From NCBI GenBank assembly GCA_045640985.1, contig JAZUFZ010000011.1:45764-109763 (forward strand): a stretch of DNA of 64,000 nucleotides, read 5' to 3'. The notes under the pieces were generated by a model. The model searched no databases. It had not been told where the DNA came from and was given only the letters and a program-made list of their open reading frames with translations. The stretch comes from Colimorpha sp045640985 (GTDB lineage: Bacteria > Bacteroidota > Bacteroidia > Bacteroidales > P3). The translations under genes were made by a program, and so were the position numbers. The stretch's first letter is position 1. The number at the start of each line of letters is the position of its first letter. Positions 16,708 through 25,462 of this stretch are shown in pieces.

Positions 16708-17955
16708 ATGGATGTAACAATAATCAATATAGGAGATGAACTGCTCATCGGGCAGGTAATCAACACAAACGCCAGCCGTATGAGCCAGATGCTCATTGGG
16801 GCAGGAATGGAGGTACGGGAGGTAATCACCATAGCAGATAACGGCGACCAGATCAAAGCCACGCTGCAGAAAGCCATAGAAAAGAGCGAAGCAGTCCTGA
16901 TCACAGGTGGTCTGGGACCCACCAAAGACGACATCACGAAAAAGACGCTCTGCGAACTGTTCAACAGCCGTCTGGTAGAGAATGAGGAGGCACTTGCCAA
17001 CGTAAAACGCATCTTTGATGCGCGCGGCTACGAACTTACCGAGATCAACCGTCAGCAGGCCTGGGTCCCCGAGTGCTGTACCATGATAAACAACCAGGTG
17101 GGGACCGCCCCCTGTATGTGGTTCGAGAGAGACGGTAAGGTCATCGTAAGCATGGCAGGCGTGCCGTTCGAGATGGAATGGCTGATGCAGCACGAGATAG
17201 TTCCGCGAATGAAGCGGTACTTCCAGATGGGAGCTATCGTCAATAAAAATATTCTGGTGCAAGGAATCGGAGAATCGTTTTTGAGCGACCTGATTGAGAA
17301 ATGGGAACTCGCCCTCCCTGAGTGCATAAAATTAGCCTATCTCCCCCAGGCCGGAATGGTGAAACTACGCCTTACCGCCCGCGGAACAGATGAGCAGCAA
17401 CTGCACCAGCTAATCGATAAAGCCGTAACGGAACTCTACCCTATTGCCGGGCAATATATAGCAGGCGAGGATCTGGAGAGCCTTCCGGAACTTGTGGCTG
17501 AAGCCTTGAAAAAGCAGCATCTCACGCTCGCTACAGCCGAAAGCTGTACCGGCGGAGCTATAGCCTCAAAACTCACCGCCCTCCCCGGAGCCTCGGAATA
17601 CTACAAAGGAGGCGTTATAGCCTACAGCAACGAGGTGAAAGAAACAGCTTTAGGGGTAAAGCATGAAACCCTGGAGACCTACGGAGCTGTAAGTGAGGAA
17701 ACCGTACGGGAGATGGTGTCTGGAGTCAAGATGCGCCTTGGGGCAGACATAGCAGTTGCAACCACAGGAATTGCGGGTCCCGGTGGAGGAAGCCCCGAAA
17801 AGCCAGTAGGAACCGTCTGGATAGGCATCGCTTATAAAGACCGTGTGGATGCAAAAAAAATGAAATACGGAGACCGCAGACTCCAGACCATAGAACGGAC
17901 CTGCAACCAAGTATATTCCGACATATTAAAAATAATCAATAATCAAGAATTGTGA
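16708..17955 (+). CDS. cinA: CinA family protein (nicotinamide-nucleotide amidase)
   Basis: The N-terminal molybdopterin-binding-like/COG1058 domain contains GDELLIGQVINTNA and ITGGLGPTKDDITK. The C-terminal CinA amidase domain contains AESCTGGAIA and TTGIAGPGGGSPEKPVG. Family members act in pyridine-nucleotide salvage (NMN deamidation, ADP-ribose hydrolysis). ATG 16708 is chosen because MDVTIINIGDELL is the standard N-terminus; the frame is open nine codons further but inside the ABC gene. Length is 415 aa. Its stop overlaps the GTG of the next gene. Confidence 0.93.
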   Translation: MDVTIINIGDELLIGQVINTNASRMSQMLIGAGMEVREVITIADNGDQIKATLQKAIEKSEAVLITGGLGPTKDDITKKTLCELFNSRLVENEEALANVKRIFDARGYELTEINRQQAWVPECCTMINNQVGTAPCMWFERDGKVIVSMAGVPFEMEWLMQHEIVPRMKRYFQMGAIVNKNILVQGIGESFLSDLIEKWELALPECIKLAYLPQAGMVKLRLTARGTDEQQLHQLIDKAVTELYPIAGQYIAGEDLESLPELVAEALKKQHLTLATAESCTGGAIASKLTALPGASEYYKGGVIAYSNEVKETALGVKHETLETYGAVSEETVREMVSGVKMRLGADIAVATTGIAGPGGGSPEKPVGTVWIGIAYKDRVDAKKMKYGDRRLQTIERTCNQVYSDILKIINNQEL

Positions 17956-18326
17956 ATAGAGGATTACTTACTGTACTGATGCTCGTAGTGAGCAACATAT
18001 TCATGACCTTTGCCTGGTATGGCAATCTGAAACTGGAACAGATGAAGGTAACAACCGACTGGCCGCTGATCTGCATCATACTTCTGTCCTGGGGCGTGGC
18101 GTTTTTTGAATATTCCGTCATGGTACCCGCCAACCGCATAGGTTCCCAGATTACAGGCGGGCCGTTCAGTCTGGTAGAACTCAAGGTGATACAGGAGGTG
18201 GTGAGCCTTACGGTGTTCACCGTTATCGTAGCCACAGTTTTCAAAGGAGAACATCTGCACTGGAACCATCTGGTATCATTTGCGTGCCTGATTCTGGCGG
18301 TTTTTTTCGCCTTCCTGAAGCGGTAA
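17952..18326 (+). CDS. DUF486 small membrane protein (DMT-like)
   Basis: This 124-aa protein has four predicted transmembrane helices. FAWYGNLK and EYSVMVPANRIG are typical of the DUF486 family, distantly related to small multidrug-resistance proteins. The function is unknown. It starts with GTG overlapping the TGA of cinA by 4 nt (GTGA), so it is coupled to cinA and the ABC exporter. Confidence 0.85.
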   Translation: MNRGLLTVLMLVVSNIFMTFAWYGNLKLEQMKVTTDWPLICIILLSWGVAFFEYSVMVPANRIGSQITGGPFSLVELKVIQEVVSLTVFTVIVATVFKGEHLHWNHLVSFACLILAVFFAFLKR

Positions 18327-18337
18327 TCTCACTTTTT

Positions 18338-18369
18338 TTTGTGTAGTTCAAAAAATATATGTAATTTTG
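18338..18369 (+). promoter_or_regulatory. Promoter of nadC
   Basis: TTTG (18338-18341) and TAATTTTG (18362-18369) have a 20-bp spacer. The leader to ATG 18418 would be about 43 nt. Confidence 0.75.
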
Positions 18370-18417
18370 CAATTTCAAAACGTTAGTACTACACGTTATA
18401 AAAAGTTCTAAAACATC

Positions 18418-19281
18418 ATGATAAACATACCCAACTTAGACGAAATCATAAAGATGGCCCTTCGCGAAGATATAGGCGACGGAGACCACAGTACCCTGGC
18501 CTGCATTCCTCCTGATGCTACAGGAAAAGCCAAAATGGTGGCAAAAAAAGAAGGTATTCTGTGTGGAATGGAAGTTGGCAGCAGCGTATTTACACTGGTG
18601 GATTCCAGACTTAAAGTAACCTGCCTCAAACAGGATGGCGACAAACTCAAGGTGGGCGATGTTGTGATGCTGGTGGAAGGCCCTTCGGGAAGCATACTCA
18701 CTGCAGAACGTACAGCTTTGAATTTTATGCAACGAATGAGTGGAATTGCTACGCAGACCCATTATATGGTCGGTCTGCTTGAGGGACTTCACACACAGCT
18801 GCTGGATACCCGTAAAACCACGCCTAACATGCGTCTGTTGGAAAAATATGCTGTAAAGTGCGGTGGGGGTACAAACCACAGAATCGGATTATACGACATG
18901 ATTATGCTGAAGGACAACCACATTGATTTTGCGGGAGGCATTGAAGCGGCTATAGACCGCACACATGCTTACCTGAAATCAAACCACAAGGACCTGAAGA
19001 TTGAAATTGAGGTCCGTAATCTGGAGGAACTGGAACGGGTGATGGTTCACGGAGGAGTGGATCGCGTGATGCTGGACAATTTCGACGTGCCTACTTTGAA
19101 AAAAGCCGTAAGCCGTATCGATGGACGTTTTGAAACCGAAGCAAGCGGCGGAATTACAGAAACCACGCTGCGAAGCTATGCCGAAACGGGTGTGGATTTC
19201 ATATCAGTCGGGGCCCTTACCCACCACATAAAGAGCCTGGATTTAAGTTTGGTTGAGGATGACGGAAATACAACCCGATAA
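18418..19281 (+). CDS. nadC: Nicotinate-nucleotide pyrophosphorylase (carboxylating)
   Basis: Quinolinate phosphoribosyltransferase makes nicotinate mononucleotide from quinolinate and PRPP in de novo NAD synthesis. Diagnostic segments are LNFMQRMSGIAT, LLDTRKTTPNMRLLEKYAV, GGGTNHRIGLYDMIMLKDNH and ASGGITETTLRSYAETGVD. Length (287 aa) is normal. nadA and nadB are not in the window. The next gene starts 9 nt after the stop. Confidence 0.96.
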   Translation: MINIPNLDEIIKMALREDIGDGDHSTLACIPPDATGKAKMVAKKEGILCGMEVGSSVFTLVDSRLKVTCLKQDGDKLKVGDVVMLVEGPSGSILTAERTALNFMQRMSGIATQTHYMVGLLEGLHTQLLDTRKTTPNMRLLEKYAVKCGGGTNHRIGLYDMIMLKDNHIDFAGGIEAAIDRTHAYLKSNHKDLKIEIEVRNLEELERVMVHGGVDRVMLDNFDVPTLKKAVSRIDGRFETEASGGITETTLRSYAETGVDFISVGALTHHIKSLDLSLVEDDGNTTR

Positions 19282-19290
19282 TTTCTGATT

Positions 19291-20547
19291 GTGGCACGTA
19301 AAGAATTAAATAACGAGGAGCTCCGCGGTTTGCGGAAATCGATAGACGGTCTCCTGGAGACTGCAGATGATATCGTATTCTGGTGCAACCGGAAAATTCA
19401 GGCCATCATCGACAGCAAACCCATGCGCCACATCTATAAGCGCTATACCCAACTGAACGTTATCGGATACCCGGACCTGCCACTTGCAGAACTTTTCTAC
19501 TATTTTAAGGACGGTATCGGGCAAGGCAAGGTATGGCAACGGGCCAAAGGTCTTGCCTATTCACTCCTGATGGCGCTTCCGCCACTGCTGATTTCTCTGT
19601 TTACGCTGGTAGCATATTTCCCCATTGACGGTGTCCAGAATGAGCTTTTAAGCCAGATTACGCGACTCATTCCCGGAAACTTTTCTACCCGTATCGCAGA
19701 AACAATCAACGATGTCCTTGGTCACAAGCATGGAAGTCTGATGTCTATTGGTTTTATTGCGACCATCATATTAGCAACAAATGGTATTTACGGCTGTATC
19801 ATGTCGATGAACTACGCAAACACCATCGTAAAACGGAAAGGATTCATTATCCGATATGCGCTTAGTATGCTTCTGGTTTTTCTGCTGTTCATACTACTTG
19901 CCGCGGCCATGTCGTTATTGGTGGGTTATAAAGTCATCATCGCTTACCTTATCGGTAAAGGATTCATCGCCGAAACCAAACTGAGCATGTTCGCCTTCAG
20001 TTTCGGACGCTGGGTAATACTGACGTTCCTTACACTACTTACCCTTACTATGGTTTACCGTTTTGCAGTAGGCGACCGGCAGCAGCGCAAGAAGATGAAA
20101 TTCTTCTCGGTAGGTTCCATGATTGCTACGGGACTCTTCTTCATTCTCACATGGGGCTTCCAGATATACCTGAATTACTTCAACCAATACAACCTTCTCT
20201 ACGGCTCCATCGGAACCCTCCTTATGATTATGCTCTGGCTTTTCGCTAACTGCTACGTACTTCTGTTCGGCTACGAAATCAACACCAGCGTTATCAAAAG
20301 CCGGGAAAACGAGTCCCAATGGCGGGACATACAGGACAGTATCGCGCAACGCCGCCGGGAACGGAGAATCAAACGACTGCGCCTTGCACCCGACGCTCCC
20401 GAAGAAGACCAGCCCGAGGAAGACCTTGTATTGCCTGAGCCCAAAGAAGACGAAGTTGTCATAACAGTTCAGATGACCCTTCAAAACAAAAAAGGCCGCT
20501 GGGTTACCAAATCATCCAAGATTGTAGAAAAGCAATATCCACATTGA
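19291..20547 (+). CDS. YihY/virulence factor BrkB family membrane protein
   Basis: This 418-aa inner-membrane protein has about six transmembrane helices between residues ~90 and ~340. Family hallmarks are YYFKDGIGQGKVWQRAKGLAYS, the periplasmic loop with SQITRLIPGNF, and LLMIMLWLFANCYVLLFGYEIN. A charged cytoplasmic C-terminal tail is rich in E, P and R. The function of the family is not settled. It starts with GTG at 19291, and nadC is 9 nt upstream in the same operon. Confidence 0.88.
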   Translation: MARKELNNEELRGLRKSIDGLLETADDIVFWCNRKIQAIIDSKPMRHIYKRYTQLNVIGYPDLPLAELFYYFKDGIGQGKVWQRAKGLAYSLLMALPPLLISLFTLVAYFPIDGVQNELLSQITRLIPGNFSTRIAETINDVLGHKHGSLMSIGFIATIILATNGIYGCIMSMNYANTIVKRKGFIIRYALSMLLVFLLFILLAAAMSLLVGYKVIIAYLIGKGFIAETKLSMFAFSFGRWVILTFLTLLTLTMVYRFAVGDRQQRKKMKFFSVGSMIATGLFFILTWGFQIYLNYFNQYNLLYGSIGTLLMIMLWLFANCYVLLFGYEINTSVIKSRENESQWRDIQDSIAQRRRERRIKRLRLAPDAPEEDQPEEDLVLPEPKEDEVVITVQMTLQNKKGRWVTKSSKIVEKQYPH

Positions 20548-20605
20548 AATAACCTTATCCCAAATACACAATTCACAGATCACAGTTTACTAAAATCCAT
20601 ATACA

Positions 20606-21820
20606 ATGATCATACAGAAACAAGGTGGCAAAATCGTACCACAAACTACTACAGCAAATAAGTTCAAAATGATAGCCAAGACCATGTTCGGACTCGAAGA
20701 GGTTCTGACTGAAGAACTGAGGGAATGCGGAGCAGAAGACATTCAGATTATGACCCGTGCCGTATCCTTTGTAGGAAACATGCGCGTACTCTACCGCGCC
20801 AACTACACCTGCCGTACCGCGCTCGCCATCTTGAAACCATTTGCCGAATTTGAAGCCAACAATGAACAGGAACTCTACGACCAGGTCTATAACATCCGCT
20901 GGGAAAAGATTCTTGACGTAGATTGCACTTTCATGATTGACAGCACCACGAGCGGGGAAATCTTCACCCACTCCTATTACGCCGCACTCAAAACCAAAGA
21001 TGCCATAGCAGACCGCTTCCGTAAAATGTTCGGACAGCGTCCCAGTGTGGATACCGAAAACGCAGACTACAAATTCAATCTCCATATTGCAGACAATCAT
21101 GTTACCCTGCTCATGAACTCCAGCGGGGAAAGTCTCCACAAACGCGGCTACCGCCAGGCTGTAGGTATCGCACCTATCAATGAGGTACTCGCTGCCGGAA
21201 TCATCAAACTCAGCGGCTGGAAATGCGACTGCAACTTCATGGATCCCATGTGCGGTTCCGGCACATTCCTGATTGAAGCCGCCATGATGGCGAACAACAT
21301 TCCCGCCCAGTATTACCGTGGTGGCCGTTTCGGATTCAAACGCTGGAAAGAGTTCAACCTTGGAGAGTGGAAAAGCGTGAAAGAAGCCGAAGATAAGAAA
21401 ATCGGATTCTCCGATTTCGACTACGAAATCTGGGGTAACGACATTGATATGACCGTGCTCCAGCAAGCCGAGAAAAACCTTGAATACACTAAACTCCACA
21501 AAGATGTAATGCTCTTCAACGGCAGTTTTGAAAACCAGTCCGCGCCCGAAGGCAGAACCATCATCGTAACCAATCCGCCATACGGTGAACGTATCAAGAT
21601 TGAAGACCTCAACGCCATGTATTCCTTACTGGGGGACACCTTCAAGAACCTCTACGGCGAAAACTGCGAAGTCTGGCTCATCACCAGCGACTTTGACGCC
21701 ATGAAACATATCGGCCTCAAACCCTCAAAGAAGATCCAGCTCTTCAACGGAGCCCTCGACTGCCGTTTGCTGAAATTTGAATTATACGAAGGCAGCAAGA
21801 AAGCAAAATTCAATTCGTGA
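20606..21820 (+). CDS. THUMP-domain SAM-dependent RNA methyltransferase (RlmL/YpsC-type)
   Basis: The N-terminal THUMP RNA-binding domain spans about residues 20-165. The class I methyltransferase domain has FMDPMCGSGTFLIEAAMM near residue 213 and the catalytic NPPYGER motif near 326. This architecture matches the RlmL N-terminal half/YpsC family, which makes m2G in 23S rRNA. The RlmK half is absent, as expected for the short form (404 aa). The stop overlaps the GTG start of queG by 4 nt. Confidence 0.9.
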   Translation: MIIQKQGGKIVPQTTTANKFKMIAKTMFGLEEVLTEELRECGAEDIQIMTRAVSFVGNMRVLYRANYTCRTALAILKPFAEFEANNEQELYDQVYNIRWEKILDVDCTFMIDSTTSGEIFTHSYYAALKTKDAIADRFRKMFGQRPSVDTENADYKFNLHIADNHVTLLMNSSGESLHKRGYRQAVGIAPINEVLAAGIIKLSGWKCDCNFMDPMCGSGTFLIEAAMMANNIPAQYYRGGRFGFKRWKEFNLGEWKSVKEAEDKKIGFSDFDYEIWGNDIDMTVLQQAEKNLEYTKLHKDVMLFNGSFENQSAPEGRTIIVTNPPYGERIKIEDLNAMYSLLGDTFKNLYGENCEVWLITSDFDAMKHIGLKPSKKIQLFNGALDCRLLKFELYEGSKKAKFNS

Positions 21821-22734
21821 TAAAAAATGACGATTCTGTAAGTCAGCTTTCCTCTGCGCTGATCAAAGCCAAAGCAAAATCTTTGGGATTCGATGATTGT
21901 GGCATTTCTCCAGCTGGAGAAGTGCCACATTTTTCTGACACTTTACAGGAATGGATTTCCCACGGACGCCACGCAGGTATGCACTTTATGGAAGAGAACC
22001 TCGACAAGCGATGCAATCCGCAGAAACTACTCCCCGGAGTGCAGTCCATCATCAGCGTCGTGGTAGGATATAAGCCATCCGACACAATGCAAGGGCCCGT
22101 CCGCATAGCCCGATACGCCTACGGAGAGGACTACCACGAGAAAATCAAACGAATGCTCTTCGCCCTCATCGCCGCCATAAAGGAAGATTACCCCGATTTT
22201 GAAGCAAAGCCTTGCGTAGATACCGTCCCTATCAGCGACAAATACTGGGCATACCGAAGCGGACTCGGCTGGATAGGGAAAAACACACTTCTCGTCACCC
22301 CAAACATGGGTTCCATGGTCAATATCGGAGAACTCGTCACCATAGCCCCATTCGACCATTACGACCGCCCGATTCCGAACCGGTGCGGAGACTGCACGCT
22401 ATGTCTCAAAGCCTGTCCCAACCATGCCCTCGCAGACACCCTCGATTGCCGCAGATGCAACGCCTACAACACCATTGAAAACCGCTCCGAAACCTTGCCA
22501 CCTGACCTGCGGCTGAACGGCTACGCATTCGGCTGTGACTGCTGCCAGCAAGTATGCCCCTACAACATCCAAGCCGAACCCAGGATACAGATTTCCTCCG
22601 ACCGCCTCCAGACATTAGAAAGTCTCCCCCAAGCCACAGAACCAGAATTCAAACAGATCACGAAACATACCGCCCTCAACCGCATAAAATACCCCCAGTG
22701 GAGGCGCAACGTAGAAAAAATCCGCCAAAACTGA
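21817..22734 (+). CDS. queG: Epoxyqueuosine reductase
   Basis: It performs the last step of queuosine tRNA modification, reducing epoxyqueuosine with a cobalamin and two 4Fe-4S clusters. Seen here are the catalytic-region motif RYAYGEDYH, SGLGWIGKNT, and the cluster motifs CGDCTLCLKACP and CDCCQQVCPYN. Length is 305 aa. GTG 21817 overlaps the TGA of the methyltransferase gene, coupling two tRNA/rRNA modification genes. A ~160-bp repeat begins 26 nt after the stop. Confidence 0.95.
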   Translation: MIKNDDSVSQLSSALIKAKAKSLGFDDCGISPAGEVPHFSDTLQEWISHGRHAGMHFMEENLDKRCNPQKLLPGVQSIISVVVGYKPSDTMQGPVRIARYAYGEDYHEKIKRMLFALIAAIKEDYPDFEAKPCVDTVPISDKYWAYRSGLGWIGKNTLLVTPNMGSMVNIGELVTIAPFDHYDRPIPNRCGDCTLCLKACPNHALADTLDCRRCNAYNTIENRSETLPPDLRLNGYAFGCDCCQQVCPYNIQAEPRIQISSDRLQTLESLPQATEPEFKQITKHTALNRIKYPQWRRNVEKIRQN

Positions 22735-22759
22735 CCCGTTTGTCGTATTAACTTGGATT

Positions 22760-22921
22760 TTCAAAGTAATGCGGAAATCATAATCGTGATTCTCATACAC
22801 CCCTCTTCGCTACGTAATACCACCCAGGTAAGGCCGTAGCTTCGGTCGCTGAGGATGTCTCACCGAGGGCCAGAACAGGGAGTTACCAGAGAGATACCAG
22901 GGAGATACCCGAGAGATACCC
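22760..22921. repeat. 160-bp interspersed element, copy 2 (inverted relative to copy 1)
   Basis: It is the reverse complement of 4191-4356 at high similarity: GCGGAAATCATAATCGTGAT, then CTTCGCTACGTAATACC, then AGGTAAGGCCGTAGCTTCGG. It ends in a phased array with AGTTA/AGATA at 22881, 22892, 22903 and 22914 (11-bp spacing). Like copy 1, it sits just 3' of a gene stop (queG) and in the same orientation relative to that gene. Confidence 0.82.
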
Positions 22922-23502
22922 GCTGGATAGCGTTGCCTCAATCCGGTTCCCGATTCGGGTTCTTTCTGCCGCGGATCGGCCGTTTTCTCTACCCGAAGTC
23001 CGGTTATTGAGCATAGTCGAGATACAATTATTAAAAATTTCTGCCTCTGAGATTTTCGCAAAAAATGAAGAAACCGCATCTCAAATTGTGTTTTCTCACT
23101 TTTATCAGGCCTGAAAACACCCAAAAATAAGGCTTTTTGACACCTCTGTAAGCCATATTTTCTTAGAAAAAGAGAATTAGGTAATTTGTATCTTATTGTA
23201 GTTGTGCTTCTTAGAGAGAATATAAAGCATTAAAAATCTCAAATCTCAAATCTCAGTTGTTTTTTCAAGGGGTACCTATTTCCCGACCTCTCCTATTATT
23301 ATATATATAACTAATTAAATATTAATATATTATATAGAATATAGAAGGGTTGTCCGACATGGGATATGACTTTTTTTTTAATTGAGATTGAGATTTGAGA
23401 TTGTTTAAGCCTTCTTTCACTAAGAGGCCGCCGAGTGCGATCATTGTCAGCCATACCTCAGATCCTATCTACGCATTTTGGTGAAGGACCTGTTTTTTCT
23501 CA
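22922..23502. other. Gene-free stretch with a TCTCAAA inverted repeat
   Basis: No convincing ORF is present. A run of TCTCAAA units at 23233-23262 is mirrored by TTGAGATTGAGATTTGAGATT at about 23379-23402, forming inverted repeats about 120 bp apart. The centre is AT-rich (TATATATAACTAATTAAATATT). The sentence-like 19-mer GGTTATTGAGCATAGTCGA at 23002-23020 recurs at 63016-63034. Confidence 0.6.
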
Positions 23503-25311
23503 TCAAATGGTGGATTTGGGGACTTTGATTGTGAACCAACGTCTCAGCGGCATGTCAAGCCCTATTTCGTTCATATAATTGTATGTGGCAAAGCGAAGGC
23601 CGTCTCCGACTGCCTCAATATCATAATTGAAATCAACATCCCACTCAACTTCGTTGTTGCAGAACGGATTCGAGTCCAGGGAAAGCCGTCTGGCATGATA
23701 CTGTTCCGGATGCTTTCCCGTCTGACTGTGGCAGGTCATGGCAAAACGATGCCAGAAGGCGCTCTGGACAATTCCTTCATCGAACATCCGTCTGACAGTC
23801 TCAAGAGCGTTGATGGTTTCCTGCAAAGTCTCGGTGGGGAATCCGTACATTAGATAAGTATGAACCATTATGCCGCTCTGCCGGAAATGCCGGCAGGTTT
23901 CTACCGTCTGTTCTACAGTTACCCCTTTATTGATGAGCTTCAACAACCGGTCTGAAGCCAGCTCCAGCCCGCCGCTTACTGCCACACAGCCGGCATCCGC
24001 CATCAGGTCACACAACTCCTGCGTATAGGCCTTTTCAAAACGGATATTTCCCCACCAGGTGAAGACCAGTCCCCGCCGGAGGATTTCCTCCGATACCTCT
24101 CTAAGCAACTTGGGAGGAAGGGCCTCATCCACGAAATGGAATCCCGAAATGCCAGTCTGCCGGGCAACCTTTTCCATTCGATCCACCACCGCGGACGCAG
24201 AAGGAGCATCGTAACGCGCGATGTAATCCAGCGTCGTGTCACAGAAAGCACATTTGTGCCAATAACAGCCATGAGCCATCATCAGTTTGTTCCACCTGCC
24301 GTTGCTCCAGAGACGGTGCATGGGATTGGTCGTTTCCGCCATGGATATATACAAGTCTGACGGAAGACCGGAATAGTCAGGAGCCGGCAACTCTGCATTC
24401 CTGATATCGACGGAGCTTGTACTGTCGCTATTGCATGCAAGTATGGTCGCTATTCTGTCCAGCTGGGGCAACGGAGCATACAATGTTCTTACCAGTCCCG
24501 ATTCATCAATCCTGCCCTCTAAATACTGCGCCAGCCGCCAAAGGGGAAGTTCTCCATCATCGAACGTCAGATAATCGACATACATGAACAACCGGTTGTC
24601 TTGAATCTGACGGAGTTCAGTATTGACAAAACCTCCGCCTATGACCGTTTTTACCTGTGGGTGATGTTCTTTGAGATACTGGCAACACCGCAACGCGCCA
24701 TAGAAACAGCCGGGGAAAGGTACTGCAAAGCCGACCAGATCGGCGCCTTGGCGCTGGAGGTCCTCTTCAAGAATATCCAGCATCACCTCATCAATGCAAG
24801 TTCCGGGAGCTTGCAGCGCCGTCTCAAGTTCATCAAACGCTGGAGCATACGTAGAGATCTGCTCAGCGTACCGGATCAAGTCGAAATGAGGATCGATGTT
24901 TTCACGAATGTAATCCGCAATATCCTCCATCATCAGCGTGGCAAGATACCTGGCCTTGTCTTCCACCGAAGAGGTTCCGAATGCCCATTCCATATCTACA
25001 AGACTCTGGAACCTCGGACCTTCAGGCAAGAGATTCCGGCTCGCGATTCTTGGGGCTAAGGTATTGTCTTTCCCCTGAAGAAATCTTACCACACTATCCA
25101 CACAACTGATATAACCTCTGTGTGTAGCATCGTCACAATTCAGGATTTTGGACAAAAAATTCTTGCAATAGATTCTGTTCACCATACGGATGCCCAAGTC
25201 GTCCTGTGCCACACTATACCCCTTCTGCCTCAGAAAACCGGTCAATGCTGCAGTGGCAGGATAAGGTGTATTCAACTGAGTTAAAGGTGGAGTCAATAGC
25301 AGTATCTTCAT
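23503..25311 (-). CDS. Radical SAM protein with B12-binding-like N-terminal domain
   Basis: This 602-aa protein opens like B12-binding radical SAM enzymes (MKILLLTPPLTQLNTPYP). It has a Rossmann-like segment VKTVIGGGFVNTELR near residue 220 and a radical SAM core starting at HGCYWHKCAFCDTT near residue 350. The cysteine spacing is C-X4-C-X2-C rather than the usual X3. GNIRFEKAYTQEL, GGLELASDRLLKLINKG and HTYLMYGFPTET are typical of the core. The B12-ligand histidine motif (DxHxxG) is not seen. The substrate is unknown, and no candidate RiPP precursor ORF is visible within 300 bp on either side. Confidence 0.82.
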   Translation of the reverse strand: MKILLLTPPLTQLNTPYPATAALTGFLRQKGYSVAQDDLGIRMVNRIYCKNFLSKILNCDDATHRGYISCVDSVVRFLQGKDNTLAPRIASRNLLPEGPRFQSLVDMEWAFGTSSVEDKARYLATLMMEDIADYIRENIDPHFDLIRYAEQISTYAPAFDELETALQAPGTCIDEVMLDILEEDLQRQGADLVGFAVPFPGCFYGALRCCQYLKEHHPQVKTVIGGGFVNTELRQIQDNRLFMYVDYLTFDDGELPLWRLAQYLEGRIDESGLVRTLYAPLPQLDRIATILACNSDSTSSVDIRNAELPAPDYSGLPSDLYISMAETTNPMHRLWSNGRWNKLMMAHGCYWHKCAFCDTTLDYIARYDAPSASAVVDRMEKVARQTGISGFHFVDEALPPKLLREVSEEILRRGLVFTWWGNIRFEKAYTQELCDLMADAGCVAVSGGLELASDRLLKLINKGVTVEQTVETCRHFRQSGIMVHTYLMYGFPTETLQETINALETVRRMFDEGIVQSAFWHRFAMTCHSQTGKHPEQYHARRLSLDSNPFCNNEVEWDVDFNYDIEAVGDGLRFATYNYMNEIGLDMPLRRWFTIKVPKSTI

Positions 25312-25410
25312 AGCTCTTTTTCAAAAGTCGTTTTCTCGCCTCGGCATAGTGAAAGCAAGCTTCCTCTCTGCTCTCGGCTTAACGAAAACATTGATTATTC
25401 AATGATATAA

Positions 25411-25440
25411 GAATGGGTCCGTTACATGGCGGACCCTTTC
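25411..25440 (-). terminator. Hairpin downstream of the first C1 peptidase gene
   Basis: A 7-bp stem GGGTCCG / CGGACCC with an 8-nt loop lies 27-50 nt after the stop at 25463 (minus strand). The T-tract is short, so it is a moderate-strength candidate. Confidence 0.55.
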
Positions 25441-25462
25441 TTGTTATATGACAGGCATTATA

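Noticed and set aside
22810..23124. 104-codon minus-strand ORF, and the similar 64-codon ORF at 4037-4231
   Set aside because: Both share the peptide PGIS...VSPW only because they translate the same interspersed repeat; no homology or start context supports them.
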